Shown here one piece after another: positions 8,719-16,210 of a stretch of 17,487 bases of DNA. Numbering within the stretch: the stretch's first letter is position 1; every line of letters starts with the position of its first letter. The stretch covers positions 1-17,487 of the forward strand of contig JAAMPI010001221.1 in assembly GCA_013054445.1 (NCBI GenBank). The letters are read 5' to 3'. The position numbers were made by a program, and so were the translations under genes. The notes under the pieces are model-generated. The model saw only the letters and a program-made list of their open reading frames with translations. It did not search any database and was not told the DNA's origin. Origin of the DNA: Cudoniella acicularis (lineage: Eukaryota; Ascomycota; Leotiomycetes; Helotiales; Helotiaceae).

Positions 8719-9689
8719 AAGAACGTTATTACAGTAGCATTCCCCTTTGCCAAGGCGCGAACGTTTTATGGTGTTGAAGACGAGCGTCACTGGCGGTGTC
8801 AGGTCACCGATTGTGTATTTATGGTAACAAAACCGACCAAGAAATTCGATCTCCACCTAACCTCAAAGCACATCGATGGGGGATTACGTTGGTACTGTGG
8901 CGACTTGAAATGCGAAGGACGGTCTTGGTATGGAATGGCCAAGAAGTCTATCAGAAAGCACGTGGAAACAATACATTCCGGGAACGTTGAAGAAGCTTGG
9001 AAGAAGTGCGCTTTGCTACACCCAACAAATCTTGACGATCACTTCCAATCACGAAAGGACTTAAAGTCGCTCCAGCTACCATTCGACTCGATACCATGGA
9101 TCCACAAGACACAGGAACCCGTCCATCCCGAACTTATTGGAGACATTTCTTCTATGGTGATGCTAATGTTCGACAACCAAGAACAATTCAAGTGCTATTA
9201 CGGTGGATGCGCTGCCATATACGAATAGGTGGGAGATTTGATAGCTCACGAACTAAGTCTACACGAGAATTTCACCATGGTCTGCCCGATCGGATGTGGC
9301 CCCAGCTTTGACGATTTTCTACAAGTCAGAAATCATTTCGATAAAATTCATAGTAGACACAATCATCGACTACGGGTTGACTGTTGCCGAATTGTTTGCC
9401 CAATACTCTACACCTAAGGTATTCGACCGCAGGTTCTATACGCTCGTGAAAATGCTCGATCATCCAAGCAACAAACGCATTCTAAGGCTTAAGGTTACAC
9501 CAACCGAGATTGTCCAGGCGCTCCGACAAGTAGGCATGAATGAGGACTCAATACTTATCGACTGGTCTATGTGTAGATTCGATTGGTACGGACTTCGTCG
9601 GATTATGGAAACAGCAGGAGATGTTTTATGCTTACCAACAAAGAGTAACTGTTGGGGTATCCTTCGAGAATGGAAGTGTAACGCTCTGT
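8719..9689 (+). pseudogene. C2H2 zinc-finger gene, 3' part, with stop and frameshift
   Basis: From about 8719 a frame runs through FYGVEDERHWRCQVTDC, DLHLTSKHI, WYCGDLKCEGRS...HVETIH, FKCYYGGCAAIYE and VCPIGCGPSFDDF...HFDKIH. These are four Cys2His2-like units with wide spacing. TAG at 9226-9228 (from CAG by one C-to-T step) splits the third unit in frame. Near 9350 the coding signal moves by one base into VDTIIDYGLTVAELF, FDRRFYTLVKMLDHPSNKR and ALRQVGMNEDSILIDW, a finger-free C-terminal region. The reading ends at the plus-oriented LTR-like repeat. There is no ATG in the first 30 codons (the first is at 8821). This fits an internal fragment of a gene whose 5' part is 7865-8476. Confidence 0.6.
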
Positions 9690-9903
9690 TGTCACGTGGT
9701 CGTTTCTTTTAGTCGTCAATTGAAGTGTCAAGTAAGTCAGTGTAGAAGTTATGTATTGAAATTAAACATACAGCTCTACAAAGGAAACTATATGGCTATA
9801 TAGGTGGTGGTGGTATGGATCACTGGATCTGTGGATCGGTCCAGTTAACCGGAATCCCCAGATTCCCTGATCAGTCACATGACTCATCACGTGGGTCGTG
9901 ACA
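9690..9903 (+). repeat. LTR-like repeat, plus orientation (right arm of inverted pair)
   Basis: A 214-bp block with perfect 7-bp inverted termini, TGTCACG at 9690 and CGTGACA ending at 9903. CTATATAGG lies near the middle, followed by a GGT run. It is homologous to 8477-8717 in inverted orientation. Flanking five bases (TCTGT and GGAAG) do not match. It reads best as a solo LTR or as the second long inverted terminal repeat of a composite. Confidence 0.65.
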
Positions 9904-10182
9904 GGAAGATGAACATGCCCGGGCTGTGCTGTAGGTTGGAAGGTTTGTTTCAACTGGTTTCCCGGAGGATCATCTCATCGGGAAGAACCACAGGTCACTT
10001 CCAGATATTCATATGCTACAAAAGATGGCATTCCGGTTTTTCCAGGTTGTCCCTCAGAGTTTAGGAGGCGATAGGGATAATCCTATAGTCTAATAAAAAT
10101 ATGTTCTCAAAATTCACTCCTTGCTTTTTGACTCCCTAATCAGATGAAAAGAACACCCCTCAAGCTCTACTTGCTCTGCAAG
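9904..10182. other. Unassigned stretch right of the LTR-like repeat
   Basis: Open frames occur on both strands. The minus frame contains GQPGKTGMPSFVAYEYLEV; a plus frame contains ATKDGIPVFPGCPSEF. Each is broken by a stop and none matches a family I know. It may be the continuation of the interrupted finger gene or another scrap. Confidence 0.3.
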
Positions 10183-10425
10183 TTATGGCCAAGTCAGCGT
10201 ACGACCCTCCCAGCTAATACTCTCAATCATATTTTCCATCCCGTCCTCGTGCTCAGGGATCTTCGATAGTGGGCCTCGATGCGCTTCGCGGAAATGGTGA
10301 TTTTGGGCCGTGCGCGAGGACTCAGTGTGCCAGGGAGCATCCTTCGATATCCGAAGCGGCGCAGCCGGCACTTGATATCTAAATCCACAAATATCTCTTA
10401 ATTCGTGTCGCGCTCCAAGGAAAGC
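10183..10425 (-). pseudogene. Orphan C-terminal exon, unknown family
   Basis: On the minus strand 80 codons are open from just after a TAA at 10428-10426 to the TAA that ends at 10183. The stretch starts AFLGARHELRDICGF and includes VPAAPLRISKDAPWH, HHFREAHRGPLSKIPEHEDG and the end ESISWEGRTLTWP. Composition and the dense polar/charged pattern look like real protein, unlike the AT-rich surroundings. There is no ATG at the left end, and the region upstream (10430-10680) is AT-rich and non-coding in every frame. It is therefore either the last exon of a gene whose 5' part is lost, or an exon behind a long intron. I do not recognise the family. Confidence 0.4.
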
Positions 10426-10684
10426 TTACGGCTCTCTTACTAAATGATTGATTTGAATGAAGGATAACTGTTGAATACTAATTGTGTGATCGATTAAGCT
10501 AGCAGGATTTGCTTTATAAGGGTGACTATAACAATAATTGATAGATATACCTTTTTTTGGTGGGGGGGTGGGGGTGTTTTTAGTAATTACGTAAACATGG
10601 AGCCTGATACTCGCTTGGTTAAAGCTCGGCTAAACTTTAATTCTAAAATATAATTGATAATAAGAACTTCAACTCTCAAAAACA

Positions 10685-10853
10685 GGGAGGATGGCCGAGT
10701 GGTGTAAGTACAGCACACCCGGAACCATTGGACTTTAACTAATAAGAATTTAGTATGGCGTGTGGCTCAAGAAATTTAATTTCTTTCTGATATAATACAT
10801 CAGTGTGCTTTCTCATAGTGAAAACTGCAGGGGTTCGAATCCCTTTCCTCTCA
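10685..10853 (+). tRNA. tRNA-Leu(CAA)-like gene with two insertions, possibly a pseudogene
   Basis: Acceptor arms GGGAGGA (10685-10691) and TCCTCTC (10846-10852) pair fully with one G-U, then discriminator A. Box A (TGGCCGAGTGG) and box B (GGTTCGAATCC) are consensus, and the T-arm AGGGG-TTCGAAT-CCCTT is good. A canonical D-stem GCC/GGC appears only if about 50 nt (about 10704-10753) is skipped. That stretch begins GTAAGT and ends CTAATAAGAATTTAG. Then GGCG-TGTGG-CTCAAG places anticodon CAA at 10768-10770. An about 40-nt intron (10772-10811) follows at the usual 37/38 site, with AAGAAAT/ATTTCTT pairing as in yeast tRNA-Leu(CAA). The anticodon stem TGTGG/TCATA has two G-U pairs. The variable region is about 11 nt. 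A rival fold pairs AGCACAC (10712-10718) with GTGTGCT. Confidence 0.5.
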
Positions 10854-10859
10854 AATCAA

Positions 10860-10866
10860 TTTTTTT
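10860..10866 (+). terminator. Pol III terminator (T7)
   Basis: Seven consecutive T begin seven bases after the end of the tRNA-like gene, with a second T7 run just beyond. This is the expected RNA polymerase III stop signal. Confidence 0.6.
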
Positions 10867-12199
10867 ATTTTTTTAACAATATTTTTAAAAATTTCTCGCG
10901 TATTTTTTTTTTCTTTTTCTTAATCCGACGAAAACTACATGTCGCTGTGTCTCACCGCCTTCTAGCAGAAAGTTCTACTACTAAAATAGTTCTCAGAAAC
11001 TTTTTTATGATTTTTTTTATACAGGTACAAAACTTATAATATACACCTCTATAACATATCCGAGTCTTTTTATTTATCAGGATAGGACCTATATCAAAGA
11101 CATATAGAGAGTGACTAAGGGTTTCTAGCTCCTAGGGGGTGGTGAGCAGAGGTCAGGTAGTGGAGGCTGCACGTGAAGGGTGGGTGAGTCGAGGGTGGGT
11201 AGAAAACCGGTGAGGTCACGTGCACTGTCACTCGAGGAGCATGCAGGAGTAAGCTAGGATTCAGGTTAAATTTTATTGATTCTAGGACGTTTTTAATTGC
11301 CTTGCTCTTTTGAAATTTCAGCCTAGGCCGCCAATTGTGAGTACTCTATTTATGCTGAAGAAAGGTTTTTCCCAAGTGCGTCTTTCTAACACTTCACAGG
11401 ATAATCATGATAATATTTTAAAATTCATCTGATAGACAAGGGAACTAGTTTCGTTTGCATCTATAGTCAAGTTGAATTTTTGATTAATCAATAGTTTTTT
11501 GAATTTGTAATTCTTAGATAGCTTTTAAGTGTTTAATCGATGTGCATAGGCTTTTACGACGCGGCGCGAGCCACGATGCCGCACTAATACTGAGCCAACT
11601 TCAAATTTCAAAAGCGCCACCGACAGTAAAAAGGTGAAAAAGGGATAAAAATCCGAAAAAAGAAACGATTGAAAAAGAAAAAGAATACTAAGGAAATGTT
11701 CTTCGAGATAGTTGACACTTGATCGCGATAAAACACCGCGCATAACATACAGTACGCGGGCATCACGAATTCCCTCAACTATTTATTATCTCCTAATTAA
11801 ATTTACGCAATATCCCACATACTCGATACTAACGATCAGACATTGAAAAAACTAAATAATGTCACGCACCCACAGCAATTAAGCCTTCACGGCCGTTTCA
11901 GAATAAACGAATGCACAGCCTCACTCATCCGCAACAACAACGCCTCTTGCTGCTCAGCTGAAGCAAAGCCTCACTCATCGCAGGGACGCGGGGTCCACCC
12001 GGGGACCTGATTTGTGAGTCATTCGTTCAATGTGTACTTTCAATCCACTATCATTATCTCTCTCATCAGTATAAGTCTTTCCGTACCGCTTTCTTGGCAG
12101 AGAATTTGTCGAGTATCTTCGAGCAACCAGCAACTTTAAATATCAAAACAATTTATAAAAATAATTTAATTTCGGGTTATTTTTGAAGATAGCTATTTT
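10867..12199. other. Long AT-rich intergenic region
   Basis: There are many T and A runs. A GC-richer patch at about 11120-11240 includes CACGTG words. GCCTCACTCATC occurs twice (11918 and 11968), each followed by a GCA-like end. The minus frame near 11525-11743 is low-complexity and has no motif. CT-rich sequence at about 12045-12070 may belong to the promoter of the BTB gene. Confidence 0.45.
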
Positions 12200-13486
12200 A
12201 TGGATGACAACATGTTCAACATATTTTCCCGTCTAAAATTGCGACGAAGTCGCGATGATATTACCAGTCCGCCCGAATACTCAGCCATGGACCCAGTTTC
12301 TTCACCATCCTCAAATACTACCCTATTTTCAAACCAACAAAGTCTTTCGAGGTAAGCCAATAATCAAATCTTCTCTTATTAAATAGTCATGTTACTAAAT
12401 CGATACAGATTCTTCAACTCCCCGCTTTTCTCAGACCTCACGATCCGTTTCAGTGGAAAAGAAATCCACGCACACAAGATAATTATTTGCAGCCAATCCG
12501 CCTGGTTCGCCGCTGCTTTCGAGGGTAAATTTTCGGTTCGTAGCCCAGGTTTTGTCTCCTTCATTCTCCCTACACAATTTTTTAACTTTCCGCCAAACAA
12601 ATTAGGGAACAGGTAACTGATACCCCAAAAATAGGAGGCACCAAAATACACCCTGGAGCTAAAAGATGATGACCCAATAAGCATCGAAGCCATGTTCCGC
12701 TTCTTCTACAACCTCCCCCCAACCCCCCAAGCACTATCACACACCTCATCACCACCCACAAACCTCCTACTCCTCTCATTAGTAAAAATCTACATCACAG
12801 CAGATAAATACGACGTACCCCTCTTACGCACCTCAATGATCACCTCCTTCACACACACGGCCTCAAGCTCATGCCTACAGCTCTGGAACGAAGGCTCACT
12901 CCCAGAAATCATAAAAACTATCTACAGCAACACTGTAGCGAGAAATGATGCAATGAGGAAAACAATCGTGGAAACATGTGTCGAGAATTTCGAGATGATG
13001 AGAAGAGATACGCCTGATGCTTTGAGGAGATTACTTGAGGAAACACCGGATTTCAGCGCGGATATACTGATGGCCATGCCTCCCTCCTCTTCCCCTTGGA
13101 CTCCTCCTTCTCCCTCTAAAATAGTCGAACAAGAAGTAGAAGTGTATGTACCATCACCTATACCATCCATTCACGTAAACCGCTCCCTCAACCGCCCAAA
13201 CACGAAAACGGAACTCCACACAGCAGCAGAGCACGGCAAGTTAGGAAGGTGCAGGACATTATTGAATGGTGGCGTTCCGGTCGATATTCTTGATCAAGAG
13301 GGGGAGACGCCGTTACATTTTGCGGCTTGGTTTGGGAGGGCGGAGGTTGTCAAGTTGTTGGTGGAGAGGGGGGCAGATGTGGATAAGAGGAGTAGGACGT
13401 ATCGGAATACGCCGTTGAGGTGGGCGGAGAGTCAGAGGCATCAGGAGATTGTGGGTTTTTTGAGGGGGAGGGGGGCTGGGATGTAA
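12200..13486 (+). CDS. BTB/POZ domain protein with C-terminal ankyrin repeats
   Basis: Three exons: 12200-12351, 12409-12535 and 12635-13486, giving 376 aa with all junctions in frame. Residues 1-50 are a polar, Ser-rich head. The BTB domain starts RFFNSPLFSDLTIRFSGKEI, then HAHKIIICSQSAWF and FEGKFSEAPKYTLELKDDDP, and SIEAMFRFFYN across exons 2-3. An acidic/Pro linker follows. Ankyrin-type helices fill 285-376 (ELHTAAEHG, TPLHFAAWFGRAEVVKLLV, RGADVDKR, TPLRWAESQRHQEIV). BTB proteins often dimerise or act as Cullin-3 adaptors, and ankyrin repeats bind partners; the target is unknown. Intron 1 (57 nt) uses GTAAGC...ACAG. Intron 2 (99 nt) needs the weak donor TCG/GTTCGT, but that choice restores the usual GKF-x-E-A segment. 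The stronger GTAAAT six bases earlier gives a stop. Confidence 0.88.
12352..12408 (+). other. Intron 1 of the BTB-ankyrin gene
   Basis: 57 nt, GTAAGC donor, GTTACTAAAT branch-like site and ATACAG acceptor. Splicing joins SLS to RFFNSPLF across an AG/A codon. Confidence 0.85.
12536..12634 (+). other. Intron 2 of the BTB-ankyrin gene
   Basis: 99 nt, weak donor GTTCGT, branch-like AACTGAT near 12615-12622, acceptor AATAG. It is phase 0 and joins FEGKFS to EAPKYTLEL, matching the BTB family order. Confidence 0.7.
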
Positions 13487-14493
13487 TGTGGAGACGGGAA
13501 AGGGAGGCGCCAAGGGGGGAGGTTTAAGTGAGATTATGTGAAATAGAGTTAGAGGAGTGATATTAGACGATATATGTATATAACCTGGTTATTATTCTCA
13601 GGGTGGCTTTAAAACTCGTGGTCTAAGTTATAGAAAATAGTCTTATTCCATCAGTCGTCAAGCGGTCTGTTCTAGCAAGCACTACAAAACACTTGAAAAG
13701 TGTTAAATGGCTACAAATTAATGGATGATAATAATTAAGAAATAAAAAGGGAAAGTTAAGTTAGATTAGTTTAATTTATTTTCCTTTTTTATAATATGTC
13801 TTGTTAGAGAAAATATTTGAAGTGTTTTGTGTGGTTTTGGCCTTCGCGGCACTGAGTGCTCTACGGTGGAAGCGATTGGAGAAACCGATCGTAGCTAAGG
13901 TATGTTTTCAATAAACTTCGAGATGGATCTAAGCACTTACTTGTTCCGCCGTCTATTTATACATTTCTGGCATTTATGAACACGGGAGCGGTGAGGTGTG
14001 TGGCCTAAGCCTTGTGTCTTGAAAGGAAATTTCATTTTGACACCTGTGGCAAGACAAAAAAAGGAAAAACAAGCGTTTCACTGATAAGACATATCGAATT
14101 GAAGTGAATTAAGTTCCAAAAAGGCGTCCAGGGTACCACCTATAATAGATTTATACAACTAAAAAATGATATTAAGATCTCACTGCTGAAACCTACACTA
14201 ACTAAATCTTGTCTTTTAATATCCTTACATTTGAATTATTATTACGTTTAACAATCTGATTCATAAAGTCTTGCTACTTCAACCTTGATACAAAAGGAAA
14301 GAGCTACGTAAACATATTTGACTGCCCACATGCTATTTTTCTAGAACTCCCCGTTCGAGCGTTGAAACCATCTCTCGCTTGAATGACTTCACATTACTTG
14401 TTCCACAACGAGGCACATAAATCCCATCATCTATCTACAAATTCGTTCTTTTCTCCACCCTCTCCAAACACCCCCTCATCACCTCCATCCACC
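13487..14493. other. Intergenic region with an inverted repeat
   Basis: AT-rich. It contains the inverted pair at 13685/13829. A minus-strand short frame around 14030-13940 (MKFPFKTQGLGHTPHRS...) ends at a GTAAGT, but the opposite strand also gives a finger-like scrap; neither is convincing. The last about 100 bases before 14494 are C-rich and may be the 5' flank of the next gene. Confidence 0.45.
13685..13829. repeat. MITE-like inverted repeat
   Basis: CAAAACACTT (13685-13694) is repeated inverted as AAGTGTTTTG (13820-13829). The match extends weakly outwards and about three bases inwards, around an AT-rich core of roughly 125 bp. A TA precedes the left arm and TG follows the right, so a TA target duplication is only half present. 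It might be a tiny non-autonomous element or chance. Confidence 0.35.
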
Positions 14494-15835
14494 ATGCAAC
14501 TCAAACACCCACCCCCCAGCAGCCCCCTCAGCATCCGCGTCCTCCTCGTCGTAGACGGCTTCCTCAGCCTCGGGCCACGCGGTCTGAACGACAGGTCTTT
14601 CTCCCTCCTGGCTAATCTTCATCCTCAAATCCCCCACGAACACTCCCCAATTCCTGCTCGACACAGCGCATCGCGATGGCGACCACTCCGCTACCATTTA
14701 GGGAACATTCAATTTCACAACTTCGGTTCCAGATCTTTCTCACTACCATGAAATTTGGATGTTGGGATATAATGACCCGAATAAGAGTAGTGATCAATTT
14801 CGAACGCCGTTGGGAGAGGAGGAGTTAAGAGTTTTGGCAGGATTCACACAGAAGGGGGGAGGCGTGCTCACTCCAGGAGATCATGATGGGTTGGGTAGTC
14901 ACATGGCTGGGCAGATTCCTCGTACGTATTTATTTACTTTCCCTTCACCCTCTCCAATTTTCACTATTGACTCAACTATCTAACATTCCCATCCCTTTCC
15001 CTTTCCAAATTTCTTATTTCTTTCCTCCTATCTTCATTCTCCTCTTTCGGCTTTTTTTTATGCGGCATAAACAGCAAATCAGATAAAACTAACAAAAAAA
15101 CCTAAATCCCAGGCGTAAGAACAATGCGCAAATAGTACTCCCTCTCCGACACCATTTCCACTATTCCCCCAACCGCTCCTCGAAACTGACCCCGCGCAGA
15201 CACCCTCCAACCCTGCACCGCCACACTCAACCACGAACCCTTCAACTTTACCAGCCAAAGCGACTCCACCCCCAACCCCTACGACTCCTCCCTATCCCTG
15301 GCCTCCCTGGTTCCCATCACCCCCTCTTCAATTTAAAAACGGAAGGGTTTTAAGGCATTTCCCAGATCACATGCATGAGGGAGAAACCCTCGGGTGAGGG
15401 GGTGTGAGGGGTAGTGTGCCGTGGACTTTAGATGACGTATGCACTTTCGCCGTGCAGTCATTCGTCGAATACCCCTCTCATTCCTCCTCCCCCACTTCCC
15501 ACCGGGAAGTCCCTCACATCATAGCCACAAGCCTCATTCTCGGTGGGCACAGCACATCCGTGTCCCCAAACGTTCTATGTGAAGGTGGTTTTGAGCCCGA
15601 TAGCAGCGCAACAATACAGAAAGAAATTAATATGCCGAGTGTATGTGATGGGCGGAAAGTTGGCGTAGGGAGAATCATCACGGATTCTAGTTTTCACCAT
15701 TTTTTGGATCTGGATATGTTGGGGGATACGTGTTTGGAGGGGCAGCAGAGGGAGGGGTTGAGTAGGGAGATGTTAGGGGATTTGGGGTTTTTTTTTGGGA
15801 ATTGTGTGCGGTGGTTGGCGAGTGATGGGTGTTAG
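14494..15835 (+). pseudogene. Decayed member of an uncharacterised, bacterial-type protein family
   Basis: The conserved order survives in pieces. RVLLVVDGFLSLGPRGLNDRSFSL is followed, after a frameshift near 14605, by FLLDTAHRDGD, HYHEIWMLGY and LRVLAGFTQKGGGVLTPGDHDGLG. After a 191-nt intron (14922-15112, CTAAC branch) come RVRTMRK, DTLQP and FTSQSDSTP. After a second shift near 15336 come HFPDHMHEGETLG, SFVEYPS, VGVGRIITDSSFHHFLDLDM and VRWLAS. I recall this pattern (GDHxxLG, RVRxMRxW, EGE, VGRxxTDSxxHHFxDL) from hypothetical proteins of bacteria; the reaction is unknown. In-frame stops are TAG 14699, TAG 15133 (Trp expected), TGA 15187 (Trp expected), TAA 15334 and TGA 15395. At least seven lesions make it non-functional. 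Confidence 0.65.
14922..15112 (+). other. Intron in the bacterial-type pseudogene
   Basis: Donor GTACGT, a CTAAC branch site about 20 bases before the acceptor CCCAG. It is pyrimidine-rich and 191 nt long. Removing it joins GQIPR to VRTMRK, the expected family order. The branch and splice sites show that the gene lived in a fungal genome long enough to gain an intron. Confidence 0.65.
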
Positions 15836-16210
15836 TGTAATATTAGTGGTTTAGATAGTCATTTTAGGTTAGAAGACTCGGAAACAGTTAATTTAGATGA
15901 ATGATAACTAATATTTTTGTTTCCGTTGGCACACTTGAAAAAGTGTCCAGAATGAGGTCTCTAAATCGACTTGAGAATTCTAAATATGAGCACGCTATAT
16001 ATCACTCACAAACAAGTCCCTAGGTATATGGTGCCACTCCAACGGCCGCTTCACTCTCGCTTTCCTCACCATATCCTCCTCACAACCACGACTATCAGCC
16101 AAACCAAACTTCAACCCATCTTAACTCTCCCAATCTCCAACCACCCCCTGCCACTCCTCCATCAGACACCCAAACGAAAGTACACCTCCTCTGCCTCCAC
16201 TTCCCTCCAT
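15836..16210. other. Intergenic region between convergent genes
   Basis: This is the 3' side of both the plus-strand pseudogene and the minus-strand regulator. The first half is AT-rich. The second half is C-rich because the minus strand stays partly open after the stop at 16211, with no family motif. ACACTTGAAAAAGTGT at about 15931-15946 is a short imperfect palindrome. Confidence 0.45.

Noticed and set aside
8477..9903. A complete autonomous LTR retrotransposon
   Set aside because: Repeats are inverted, the interior is only about 1 kb, and no gag, protease, reverse transcriptase or integrase motif is present.
10551..10575. T8-GGTG7-TG5 tract as a G-quadruplex
   Set aside because: Only two long G runs; four separate runs are not clearly present.
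11525..11743. Minus-strand Phe/Leu-rich frame that could look like a membrane protein
   Set aside because: Produced by A-rich plus-strand runs; no supporting motif or neighbour.
13940..14110. Minus frame MKFPFKTQGLGHTPHRS... ending at a GTAAGT, and on plus a finger-like FDTCGKTKKGKTS...RHIE
   Set aside because: Both are about 30 codons, on opposite strands over the same bases, and stop-bounded; neither can be preferred.
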